A stretch of 64,000 nucleotides of DNA from Zygnema cylindricum (lineage: Eukaryota; Streptophyta; Zygnematophyceae; Zygnematales; Zygnemataceae). The DNA is taken from contig JBBHKE010002299.1 in assembly GCA_037447655.1 (NCBI GenBank), positions 1 to 64,000 of the forward strand, written 5' to 3'. Of this stretch, positions 10,641 to 23,900 are shown piece after piece. Each line of letters opens with the position of its first letter. The first letter of the stretch is position 1. The notes beneath the pieces were generated by a model that had not been told where the DNA came from, made no database searches, and saw only the letters and a list, made by a program, of their open reading frames with translations. Both the position numbers and the translations under genes were made by a program.

Positions 10641-11830
10641 GGTTTTAAACTCTGGGCAGCATCCCAAGCCTTCCGGATTTCCTCCATTTTTTTGTTTTGT
10701 TTTTTTCTAGGATTTTGTACATTTTTTGTAAAGTCATAGTGACAATAATTGTACGGATGGAAACGATTCCCTGTCAAAACCCTGTACGGTTAGAAATGAC
10801 TATTTTATTTATGGCAGTGTTGTCAATTCCTGTTTATAAATATATTTTCAAACGGTTAACTAACGTTTAAATGACTGTTTGAACCTTTATGTTACTTTTA
10901 AGAATTCTAACGATCCAATTTAGATTGTTTGTCTAAACTTAAAAGTGAGTAAATATTTTTACAAAAAACTCGCAATGTTGTTGTGAAACTTGAAATTTCT
11001 ATCCTAAATATTTTTTCTTAAAATCGATGCTAAGTTCCATTGTAGTAATGTGTCCAATGTTGAAATTATGAAATTTCAATGATCGATGTTGAAATTAGAC
11101 ATTTATTGAAATGTCGAGTTTGAAATTTCATTGATTTCCAACGGCCAAACATGAAATTCCAAAAAAAACATCGTCAATGTTGGAAAATATAGTTTGCGTT
11201 TCATTTTAAAAGTTGCACGGGCATTTTTGCAAAGGTTTATCGAGTTTCAAGGATTCACACTCGAATCGTTGCCCTAGGGAGAAAATAAAAGCATCCATAA
11301 GGCCATGAAGACGTACATTAATTGTCCACAAGCTATTTTGAATTTTGCACAAGTGCTTGAAGGTTTAAAATGACGATTTCAGGTTTAGTGGGGATTGTTG
11401 AAACCCAACATTGCTTCTGTGGGTCTTAGAAGGACTAATTTTTTCATAGTCAAGTGTATACTTAATGCATTTTTTCTTAATCTTGATGAATCCCAAAAAA
11501 TGGTCTATTACTGATATTAGCAGTAGAAATAGTGGTTGTGTGGTTGTAGTAGAAGTTAGTAGTTACTTCGATGGAGTTGGCGGTAGCTTGCAATTTTTCT
11601 TATTTTTGCATAAGGACCTTTTACGATTATTTCTCCTAAATTTACAGAAAGAAATTTCAAGAAAATTTGATACAATGTCGAATAGCTTCCGAGTAGTTCG
11701 CCGCAGATGTGGTATCCTCTGATCAGCATGTTTTCCTTCTGCACATTGTAACATTTTACCATTGTTTTTCATATTTTTATATTAAGTTATTTTTGATGAA
11801 GACTATGATACAGTATTAAATACCGTCTAA

Positions 11831-11957
11831 ATGGATTTCCGCAGATGTGGTATCGTCAAGGCAGCATTTGGAGGCAATGTTGTTATTTTTGTGATTATAG
11901 CCGCCATGGCTTTGATGGGAGGCACAATGTCGGTCAATGTGGATTCCGTAGAGGCAG
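11831..11957 (+). CDS. LRR receptor exon 1: signal peptide
   Basis: 42 codons plus one base. [10 protein letters not shown] is a basic n-region, followed by the hydrophobic run [15 protein letters not shown]. The donor GTGAGG follows GAGGCAG. The leftover G joins AT of exon 2 to give Asp, which keeps the frame. A sequence very like its start (CCGCAGATGTGGTATC) also occurs at 11701-11716. The 5' UTR was not resolved. Confidence 0.7.
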
Positions 11958-14900
11958 GTGAGGTAGGAGGGAGAGAAAGAACCTGCTTGGCCTTCAGAGG
12001 CCTGATTGAGTTGTTTCTTGATTCATTGAGTTTCGTCATTCAACGATTTCCTTGATTTGAATATTCTTGATTCATATCTTTTCGTCATTCAATAAATTTC
12101 TTGATCCACTGACTTTCTTGACTCGTTAATTTTCTTGATCTATTGATTTTATGTTTTCATTCCTTTTCTTCATTTCTCGAATTTCTCGAATCAAATTGAC
12201 ATTTTTGATTCGTTGATTTTAGTGATCCCGTCGTTTTTTTGACTCATCGATGTTCTCAATTTGTAGATTTTTTTGAAGCATAGAACCTTTTAATCAGTAC
12301 ATTGGTTTTCTTGTTTCAATAATTTTTTTATTGGTTTATTTTTTCTTATTGTTTTTCCTCATTCAATGCTGGATTCATTGATTTTCGTAATAAAATCTTT
12401 CTTTTCGATTCTCCAAATTTCTTGATTTAACCGCTTTCTTGATTCATTGGTTTTTTTGATTCAATGATTTTCTTGATGCATTAAATTTCTTGATTTCTTG
12501 AGGTTTTAATCCTTGATTTCCTTGATTCACTAAATCTTGATTCGTTTATCTTCCTTATTCTTTGAGTTTATTGATTGATTTGTTTTCTTGGTTTGTCAAT
12601 TATTGTGTTTGCTTTTTCCCTTCATTTATTGATTTTCTTGATTCTTGATTTATTGTCTTGATACATTTGTTCATTACTTTTCTTGATTTGTTTGTTTGTT
12701 GTGGAATTCATGCCGCAATGGTTAACATTACAATTTGTGATTTATATGTCCTATGTTGATGCATAACATTCGATATTCATATACATATAAATAATAAAAA
12801 AAAAACATTTCAATCTCGAAGTTCAATCTTCATGTCTACACCATCAGATTAGCATACCAGATAAATACTCGTAAATATATAACATTTCAATCTTGAAGGT
12901 CAATCTTCACGTCTACACCATCAGATTGTATTGTTTAGAGTTAAAAAAAACGTGTCGAATAACATGTTTCCTTAACTCCACGCTAATTAAAACCAAGCAT
13001 CAAATGTTACGATTCATTAAACATTTCAAACCCCTGATGCCGCATTATGCTAAGTAATCAAATATGATATGCCTCTCTTCTTCCATACATAATCTAGTAA
13101 ACTAAAACATCATCCTTATTCCAACACTTCTTCCATAAGTCCCTGTGAATATCCAAAGAGTGGAGTCCTGCTTAGAACTGAGTCGCTGCACACTTCCCCC
13201 AAGGAACTTTTGCATAAAATGAGTACTCGGGGGTTTTACGCCATCGCTTGTCTCCGCTACAAGTGGGCGGTATTCCGTTTCAAGTGGTACGGCTTTCAGT
13301 TGAGACGTACTGTACGGTAACTGAAAGCAGTAGAATTGCAATTGGGTTATTCCACGTAAAACTGGCTGCCACTGTTTTTGGTGTGGTATGGATCCCTAAG
13401 CTCCTGTTTTATATTCTTTGGGAGTACAACTCTGAAAATTCGGAAGGTGTACTACATGGTTTTATTCTTTATATAAAAAGTTTATAGAGTCTGCCGAAAA
13501 AATATCTGAGTGTCGCAGGCCAAGGGAAATGACCTGTCGACCTAGTTTGTACTTCCAAAACATCCAACTCTAGTTTTAACTTTAGGTACAGTATTTCTGT
13601 ACTTGTACTTGCTATTTTCACTAGTTTAAATGTGCTATCAGAACATCCAATGACCGACTATTCATCAAATTCTTACAAGATTTCATAAAGTTTCCTGCTG
13701 CCTTAATGGTCTTTTAATTGCAGAACCATCGTATTGACATGATTACGCCTTGTCACGTGATCATTACGTTTTTCGATTCTGCTACTTGAATTAGGATGTT
13801 GGTTCCTGTCCAGTCTGCTATTATGCTTAATACAAGCTTTGTGTTTAGTATATTAAGCCAAAATTTGTCACTATTCAACGGCAAATTTTATAAATGTCAA
13901 AAGCATACCCTAAGTTTCACATAATTACGTCAGTTATTCGTCCTTCACCTTTTTTACATCTTTCATAGGGCTTTCAGGCATTTTCACTATCTTTACCAAT
14001 TACATTTGTCCGATCTTTTTCGGTTTATGTTCAATTTTTTTGGCCCTTTCTAGGTTTAAATTCACTTGGACATAATTTACTGAGGATAAAATTTGACCGT
14101 AAAAAAGTAGCATCTGGTAGAATTAAATAGCACTCATAGTTTGTGGAACGCCTAGCTGTTAAGTGTAAATTGTAATGAGGGTAAAAACAAATGTTCAAAA
14201 AAGAAGTGTTCTTAAGTGGCTATTTTAAGTGAGATATTTATACATTGTTGTTCACAAATGTTTTCAATTGATTTTGAAGCTGTACGAAGACTTCAAGATG
14301 GAGGCTGACTTATTTTTTTCCCAAATCCTCACCTAATATAAGTTGTTACTGGTGGTGTGATTTTCTTGTGGGAAAATCCTGATTATTATTCTCTTTGCTT
14401 CTCTTTGATTCACTTCTACACTCTTGCAGATCTTTTATTGGAAGTCCTTAAAACCCTGGAATGTCAGGATGAAAACATTTCCACAACGTGGAACAAGTCT
14501 AACGACTGCAGCAAATGGACAGGCGTGACATGTGACCAGACTGGAAATGTGATTAAATTGTAATTATTTTTTTACATGGCCCGAGTGACTATACACCATA
14601 TTAGATGTATGGTTGTTTTTAGGAAATGGGACTGCCATGTTAGTGGTGCTTCTGTTTCCTCATGGACAATCAGAACATGCATATAAATGGTTTTTCGTTT
14701 ATCATTTTTTTTTTTAATGAAATCATGATATGTGTTGAACAGTCTTACTTGAGTAAAGCTTCATTCCCACAACTAGACGATTCCAATTTTTCTGTAATAA
14801 TGTTGAGAAATAACTTAGAATTCCAACTTTTGAAGCTCACACATTGATTTATTTCTTGGAATGATGATGTTGGCCATCCGCTTTTAACTATACCTTTTTC

Positions 14901-17900
14901 TTTGTAGGGTTTTGAGCACTGAAAATGTAACACATCCGAATGGCACAACTCTTGTAAGAAATACTCTGACGCCGGGCAAATTTGAAACTGACGACAATGG
15001 CAATCTTTTGATTGGGACTATCTCTATGGACATCTCCAAGCTCACAAGTCTTCAAACTTTGTGAGTAACATGCATGTAGTTTTTTTCTTTTTATACATCT
15101 TCTTCAACTGAATAATTTGGGCTTTCGAGGCTTTCAACGTGTAGAAACCATAACTTATACATTCAATTTTTTACTCACTTCTTTAAGTAAAATGCGGACT
15201 ACGCTTATCAAAAACTATCAAACGATACAATGTGATAGAATACCGTAACACTCCGAGATCACCCACAACTCATGAACAACTCAATGACCGCAAGGCATGG
15301 TTCATGCTAATGTTGAAAACATCAATTTAGTGGTCTTTCCTATGATCCTGCAATTTATTCAAGTGTCTTCATGTTGTCGTTTGATTGGTTGAGGCTACTT
15401 TGCCCTTTTTACCCCCAAGATTTGAGTCCAATGCCAAGGAAAAACAGTTTAAATTGCCAAGTCAAATTTACGTTTATCGAGGGGTGTTTTATCCCTATTT
15501 CAGTGTCCATCCCATAATAAAAGCTTTTGTGGACAGGTACTTTTTTCACTATGAATCATTTCTATGTTTGGTTGAAAGCATTCTTACACAACACTGGCGT
15601 GGACTGGGGAGTTTTTTCCTTCCTATGCCAAACATTTGTTTGGGTGAATCATTTATGTTTCTGATAACCATTGCATGTTGGGATCTTGAGAAACATGTGA
15701 TGTTGCTGACTTGTGGATATTTTTTTTTTCAAAAAACTTCGCTACAGATAGCATTCATTTGTGTAACTCTTTGGTACCCTTTTCAAAATTGGCGCAATAA
15801 CACCATCAAGTATGGTTTTGTAATTGTTTTTGCAGAGTTTTGCACTCAAATAGTCTTACTGGCACCATACCATCAACCATTGGAAACCTAATCAACTTAA
15901 GGATTCTGTATGTTTCATAGACCTTGCTGATCATTTTTTTTCACTTTTCCCTTCTTTCATGTTCTTTTCCTCAGTCTACAATTTTGCTTTTTGTATTTAA
16001 TCTGAAATTATAATCAGCATTTTATTTACTTTTCCCCCGTAAGTAGTACAATGTGTATGAATGTCATGGATATAGAATACCTGGCTGTTTTGGCAGCACT
16101 ATCTCATGTTTATGTGCTTCTACCTCTTGTTTGTACTGTGGCAGAAGTTGTTTTGATGAACTCGAATATTATTTTGTATCAAAAGTTTGATTTTAGAGGA
16201 CGCAGATTTATTTACATCTAAACGGAAAATGAAAATGCAATTCAAGTTCAATTGTATATTATTCCTGTTATAAAGTGTAGTTCTTGTATTGTGGGTTATT
16301 TGTTTGATGGCTAATACCTCATGTTAAGTTTTCTCCCATGCGTTGTAGTGACTTGGGCAGCAATGCACTCGAAGGTTCTATTCCAGCAAGTACTGGAAAC
16401 TTGAAAAAGTTGATTTACCTGTGAGTGTCAAAATGCTCCAGTTTTTTCTTTGCTTTATCCACTATGTCCAAAGCACTGTGAGCTAAAGAAATTGTCATAT
16501 TATCCTGTGTAATTGATTGGGAGTACATTCTTCAACTGGCTCTGGATTAAGTGGTTATGCTGTCACATATATGGCGTTTCAGGTTTTAAACTAAATAATC
16601 AATATCTGATCGAACTTTTCATCTTTAAATTATATCTCATTCTCAGAAGCATGGTCGTTTAATTGCTGGTGCTTTTGTATAAACGGATAATTTCCAGGAT
16701 TGAGAGAAAAACAACAACCAGGCGTTTTATCGACAATTTGGCGCATAAACAGTCGATACTTTTGCACTCCACCGTTTGTTCCTTAACATCTGACAGTTTT
16801 ATGCCAATGATAGATGTATTACTTTGTCAATGTCTTTTTATTTCTCAATCAAGAACAACTGAACGGATTAGAACAAGGAAAGATATTTCATTTTGAACTG
16901 ATTTTGTGGATTCAATGTTCTCATACATCACAAAGATTGGAATGGAATAAGTTTCGTCCTGATTTCGTCAGCATCTTAGCTCCTAGCGCTAAAATGTGGC
17001 TCAACGACTTCTTTACTGCTCGCGAAATAAATTTATGGACAGTCCATATTGAAGGTTCAAAGTGAAATCCTTGTCGAATGTTCAAATTTAAGTTCCCTCG
17101 AGACTTCGGATTCTTTGTCACAATAGTCTGGTGTTTGCAAGAAATTCAATGAAGCGAAGTACAATCTCAGTGTACCTGCCCAAAGAATTATTTCATGTAC
17201 ACAACAATACTTTCTGGATGATATAATTTTCAAAAATTCATTGTTTGAAACTTTTTACACGTTGTTGGAGTGGAGATAATGCTTGTAAGGACAATCGGAA
17301 AAACAATGGCTAACCACTAAAAGGTTCCCCACTGCACATAACGATGGATTGAAGTATCACTTTTGCTTTTACAATATCACTGAGGTTATGTTCTCAAAGT
17401 TTACAAGGAAATAAATCACAGCTGACTGGCGAATTGTTGAAAGCTTATAATATTGCACAAAGCATTATTCCAAAACGCTTATTGTCTCAAATCGTGTGCT
17501 TTCACCTCATGTATTGCATGTATCCTCGTTTGGCAATTCTATGCATACTGCGTTATTAACCTACCAATGTGCATCTCTTACTAATTTGAGGAACAACGGC
17601 TTAGTATGATGCGACGGTAGTGTTTTGTATCAAATACTTTAGCAGTCTAAAATGTACAAAACATGTAGATAGTCGTAGCTTCAGCCTACTTGCAAAGTAG
17701 ATTTAAATCGTAGCAACTACATTCAACGAATATTGGGCGAAATTCGGGACACTCAAATATGTGAATCGCAGGTTAAATATTCGGCATTTTCGGTTGTGAC
17801 CATATTTTTTTGAATTTGACGCTATTGTCGGAAAACTTGCCATTCGAGGAAATTACTGATTCCCGCGTCAAAGCAGACAATGATATTCTGGGCTTTTCAC

Positions 17901-20900
17901 AGATAAAGTTTTGATATTCAAAAATTTTGCAGATGAAAATTTTGACGTCCACAGATTTTAGGGACATAAAATTTGGCAATTGAGTTTGATGGCCGAACAT
18001 TAGTGACGAACAATTTTTGGGTTTGCCAAATACAAATGTCTTATTCATGAACTGAATATGGCACGGCTATGATCTAAGTCACATTTCTTCCCTTTTGCCC
18101 AGAAGGTACCGTTAGACAACAAAATATATTGTAAGGGCAACCTCTATGGTTCATATGAGTTTCATTGCAACGGCCACACAGCCTCAATAACTTAATCATT
18201 AGAAATTGCTTGCCACCCTTTACTATTGCATTTAATGTATACTCGCCATTGCTTTTCTCAGACTCGTAATAGTTATTGCTACGGGCTTTTATATGCAATC
18301 ATGCTCGCTAAATACAATAGTTAACTGTTACGTAAACTTAAGCTGACCTTTGCAAGACCTCTTTCACACGGCTTTTTGTCAAAATTTATGATTTAAACGA
18401 TGACAATATTTAAATTGAATGTGATATCTAAATGTTTTTCGCATATTTCTTGCACATGAGCATTATGTTTTATGACGTATTATGTGACTGTACATGCAGG
18501 GATTTGGATCGTAATCAGAACTTTGTTGGTGAAGACGTATTTAACCAAGCTTTGGCTTCATCATTAAATGGGATTCTACCGCCAGAATTGGGGAATCTAA
18601 TCAATCTGGAATACTTGTACGTTTCTAACCGTACTTCTTTTTGCTCAAGGTTTAAAACCGGGGAGTCTAATTATTATGTCTACTTGTATGCTTCTAGCTC
18701 TAAGTTTGTTGGTAGGAACATTTAAAATGGGGAGTTTAGTCAAGATGGAAAACTTGTGCAACTCTTACCTTGATTTCCCTTGCTAGAAGTTTCAGAGCTG
18801 GAAAATCTAATCAATGTTGAATACTTGTATGTATCTAACTTTGATTTTTGGTAGAAGTTTTCACAAATTGACAAATCAATTCAAATGACACATTGGATAT
18901 GAACCATTCTACAATTTTGTTCGTGACATTGCACTGCAATTTCTCCATCAATCTTTTTGTACTGTAGTGGCTTGTGCAATTCAAAAATTTCTTAATTTTC
19001 ATTAAGCCATTAATTTTAGGGTGATTGATCTGATTCAAGAAGTACCATTATTGGTTGTTTCATGTTAGGCTGGCTTATATAATTCAAAAAGTGTTACGAA
19101 TGAAAACTTCATCCTGTGCAGAGACCTTCATGAGTGCAACTTCACAGGAAATTTTCCATCTTTGAAGAACTTGACAAAGCTATTTTTTTTGTGAGTGCCA
19201 CCACACTTCTTAGCCTAGGAGTGCAATTGATGCTATTGTGCATACTCTGGAAGCTATGTATTTAGAAACCGTCAAGTTTGAGAAGGTTATTTGAAGAGGG
19301 CTGCAAACGGGACGCTCTTTTCTGTTTCTTATCTTATTTCTTTTGTAAATATTCCTGAAACTTCTAAAACTTTGTGTTCTTATATAGAAAGACATTTCCT
19401 TGATCATAGGTTTTTGGGCTATTCAGAGGAAGTAGAGGACATACATGCTTAATTTTCTTTCAGCCATTGAATCTTTGTTTGTGTTATCCTATTTATCGTT
19501 TTTGCCACTAAAATTCCTCGGAATGACCATACATGTTTTAAGCGCAAAAATGTTGTTAAATTAATCACTGATTTTTGTACGATATCAGAATAATTCCATT
19601 CACAAGTCATTCTCTAAGGCGTCCTTACCAGTATGTATTGTACCTCCGTCTTTTCAACCCTTGCCCTATTACTTTGCTTCTTATGTTTTCCAGGAATCTG
19701 CAAAATAATCATTTCAATGGGGCGATAGATTTTCTTGGAAATTTCGATGATCTTTTGACCTTGTAAGTGATCCTTCTCCTTTAGCCCCGATTTTCAATTT
19801 TTCTTGAGGGGGCAAAAAGTTGAAAGACACGTCGGGGATTGGATAAATTAGACATGAAAACTATGATTGCTAGCCCACAATCGAAAAGATTTATTGCATT
19901 GATATGAAATTGCTCTTGCCGAGTCTTCTTGCTTCTTTCTCCTAAAAGCGATTTTTTTTTTTCATTTTGGAGCATTTATATCTGGCTGTTTTAAGCGTTA
20001 TGTCGTTAAAGAAGCTTGCTAAGCTGCATATCATTTTTACTCAGGATAAAGATTTCTCAATTTTTGCCAAAAAAATATTACCATTTTGGTGCTCTGGTGG
20101 TTATGTAAAACTTTAACATGCTAATTTAACAAAGGTCAAATGAATCTGTGAAGTCTCTGAATGTCTCTAGCATGTTCGAATCTTGTGCCTATCATTTGCT
20201 CACAGGTTTATAGGCAATAACGAGTTTGACTCTGGAGAATTTCCTGCGATTATTGGGAGTTACACGAAATTGACAACGTTGTAGGTGGTTTCAATAACAT
20301 GAGACTCTTTACGACAGGTCTTTTTACTTTTCTTATATTTAACCGTGTGCCTTGACCGTCCTCTACTGCTTAAAAGAAATGATGCACTGCTAGAAATTGA
20401 GTAAAGCTTTGAAATAAGTAAATCGGGTTTTCAGCAATTTTGAGGTCAATTGACATTATGACCATTGTGATCTTAAAAATAATAAGTGAAACGCGTTTTT
20501 AAGGATGCTGTTAGTCAAAAAAAGCTGTCTATAAAAATTCTGACAAAGTATGTCAGAACCATGTAAACAAGAGCCTTCTGTGTAAGAAAAGAAGACACTC
20601 TTGGTTTACTTGCTTGTTAAAAAAACTGTTATCAACTCGATTGCAAACTTGTCACTAAAATTTCAGAAGCTTAAGCTTTGGACTCATGTTTGGGAATATG
20701 ATGCTCGACCAATTATGTGCAGGAGCATAGTAGATTCTGGACTTACAGGCGCATTACCAATAGAAATCACCAAACTTTCAATGTTGCAAACTTTGTACGT
20801 ATATTTTACGGGACAAGGCTGTATTCGGATGTTTGGATATGTTATTACAAAACTTTCAATGTTGCAAACTTTGTATTGAATGTTTGGATAGAGGAATCAA

Positions 20901-23900
20901 CAAAATTTGCATGTATTTTTACCGGATTTTTCTTCACATTGATGTCTAGTTGCTCGTGTGCTGACTATTGATTGTCAATTGTCATCGTTAAGAAGTTTCC
21001 TTGTTTGCAAGTGTATTGTTTCGTACACACCTTCTCTATGACAGTGAAAACCACTCTTGAATGCATTTTAACATGATTTTGTATTTCTCTGAGCCTGTGA
21101 AATGATGAAATGATATAAGAAAGTGTGAAGTGAGGAAATAATGAGCGTGTGAAATGATGTATTAAGTGCCTGTATGATGATGGCTTTCCAGGGACTTGTC
21201 AAGCAACAATTTAACTTCTATCCCTTCGGATTTTGGCAACCTTGTTGAACTGACAACTTTGTAAGTTTCATGCATAAGAGTTGCTTAATTTTGCTGTTTT
21301 TTAAGTTGTATTGGTCTATGGAAAATCCGAAAAAATATTCCAGGGTCATTCAACCACTTGAGCTATGTGAGAGGAAATTGCAGTTCGTTTTATTTTTTCA
21401 TCTCCATTATTTGTTCATAACAAGAAACTAGTTTCTGTAATCTACTCATTTTGAAGCGTCTCTTTTAGTGTTCTAGTTTCACATGTCATCAGGATAAACG
21501 AGTTGACAGTGAAAACACTGAAATTTCAAAAGCAATATTTAAAAATTTTAATAACAACTTTTATATTTTTTTCTGTTTTTGTAATCTTACAGAAACCTTG
21601 GAATCAATAAGCTCGCATCCATCGAATCCCTGAGTCGTTTACAGAAATTGAAAGATTTGTGAGTATTCCAAAGCATTCTACCAGCAATTTAGTGGTGTTT
21701 TGTTATCTACCAGCTGTTCTTATCAGTTATCCAGGATCTCCCTTAACATAAAGCAGATACTTAATAGATTTTTGCCCGGCTATTTTCCGTTATCGCATTT
21801 TACTGAATAAGACAACTTTTGCAAAAAGAATGTTCTTATGCTGGTTATTTTTTTTTTTTGTTTTTGCTCATGTTGTAACGTGCAAAGCCAGCCTGAATAA
21901 TAACAATTTCTTGAATGACTTAGTAGATTTATGGACTGTGAAGAAGACTGAGAGACTGCTGGAGCCTCATTTTAAATGCTCAAACGACTGCTGTCTTCCC
22001 GATTTTAATTGTTGTTTTTTTTTTTGTTTGTCTTTTACTTTATTAGATTTATTTATTTATTTTGTTTTGTTGGACTTGCAATTTTTGCAGAAATGTTGCG
22101 AATAATTTATTAACAGGACCATTTCCAAATTTTACAAATTCTCAACAGTTAACGACATTGTATGTTTTTCTAAACCCTATTGTTTACTGATAAGGAATAA
22201 CATATTTTTTTGGTATCTATGGTATATTGTGTATGTAAATAGAAGTTGTGTTTTTCAATTTTCATTTGGACTTATTTAATTTGTCGCAACATTGCACAAT
22301 TTTAGTGTTCTTTAGCGTTTTTAACAAGTAATCTCTATGATTCAGTCTTGTTTTTGTTTGACTTGTACTTTTTTTAGTTACTGATTTTATGCAGTAAAGT
22401 TAGGATTTTATCGAAGTTAATAATAGGTGTCGATGGTCTTGATCATCTGAATGAAAAAAAAAAAAGGAAAGAAGAGGAAAAAAAATGTTGAAATTTTTTG
22501 ATGCTCCAAAATAACTTGGATTCGTATGCATATCCCTTTTTATGTTTGCTAACAAGTCTTATGAATATTTTTTTGATGTTTGAGGGAAAAAAGAGGAATC
22601 AATCCTAGATAGAGAAAATTGTCAAAAGATGTTTGCGAAGTACGGCATAAAAGATCTTAAATGCCACTTTTCTACTGATTTTTTTTTTCCTTTCTTTTTT
22701 CTTTGCATTAGCATAAATGAAGTAAGGAATAAAATTCCTTTGTAGATGCTATTTTTATTTTAGTTAAAAAAATATTTCCAGATTTTACAATCGGAGGTGC
22801 AAATTATTGACAGACAAAATCAAATATTTGTTATGTGTACCAGATACATAATTTTTTAAGGATTTTTCATTTACGTTTGGAAAAGGTTAAATTATGTTAG
22901 AAATGTTAATTTAAGTTTGATAAATGTACAGTAACTTTGCTTAAGAACCGTTTTCTATGTTTGAGTAAGCTCATTTATGTTTTGGAAACATTAATTTGTG
23001 TTTGTAAAATGTCAACTCATATTTAAGAAAGGATATTTTGAGAAAGATTGCATATCTTTTATTTTGTTTTACTATTTCGTAGGGATGCAAGTAACAATTT
23101 TTATACCGGAGAAGGTACGAACGGTCTTCCTACGTTTTTTGGAAATTTCAAAAACTTAACAGAGTTGTGAGTTTCTCCCTCTTCTTCTTTGTTGCCTCTA
23201 GTTGTTTAAAGTTTTAAAATTTGATACTTTGAACAAAGCCTCTAGATTTTTGGCCTCTTTAAAATTTAAACGTTGAGGAAATTTGAAATTTTCAACATTT
23301 TTTGTATATTGGAGGCTTTTCAACTCAGGGGGAGGAAGGGGGGGAGGGGGAGGGGGAGGGGGAGGGGGAGGGGGAGGGGGAGGGGAAGGGGGGGGGGGTC
23401 AGGGGGGAGGAGGGGGAGGGGGGAAGAGAGGAGGGGGGGAAAAGGGGGGGGGGGGGGGGGGGGGGGGGGGGAGAGCAAGGGCGAGGGAGAGGGGATTTAC
23501 CACTAATGCGTATATTTCTGCTTTTAAACATCCTTTTCTTTAACTTTTCCCTTGCCTTCTATTTTTCCTTTTTCTAGGCAATTGGACTACAACAAATTTG
23601 GTGGTACAATTCCATTGTCGTTGACTACTCTCACCAACTTGAAAACTTTGTAAGTCCAACTGACCCGCAAAAATAACTTTTTTTTTAATTTTTACAAAAG
23701 AAAGAAACGAAGAAAATAAAAAATCTCGTGTTTTCCCTCTCTTCTCTATATTCTCAGTATTCAATATGACGCCGGTTGTGAAAAACTTAACTGAGACAAC
23801 ACATGGAATATATAAGATGAATCTTAAAACATTGTTAGGTAAAAAAATAAATAAATGAAACATATTGAACGCAAAATCCTACATTTTGATTGTAACTCCT

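Larger units (their letters stand above)
8749..11830. other. intergenic region upstream of the LRR receptor gene
   Basis: No gene was recognised. It holds MITE ends (9046-9064, 9660-9819), a minisatellite (9866-9904) and a stretch rich in TTTAGGG motifs (10190-10640). The open frame at 11465-11722 is low-complexity. The promoter of the receptor gene should lie in the last few hundred bases; no convincing TATA box could be fixed (TATTAAAT near 11813 is possible). Confidence 0.45.

Noticed and set aside
14357-14559. In-frame ATG at 14357 as the gene start
   Set aside because: A strong pyrimidine tract and TTGCAG precede 14430, and exon 1 at 11831 gives a better signal peptide in matching phase.
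15385-15891. 168-codon plus-strand ORF
   Set aside because: It lies mainly in intron 3, its frame differs from that of exon 4, and it shows no domain.
21893-21942. Possible extra LRR exon ([10 protein letters not shown]) after CCAG at 21892
   Set aside because: Its length would break the phase 2-2 pattern and the LRR consensus is lost after ten residues; at best a decayed exon.
23273-23577. Gly/Arg-rich and Pro/Ser-rich ORFs
   Set aside because: They arise from the GGGGGA microsatellite in several frames and both strands, inside an intron.
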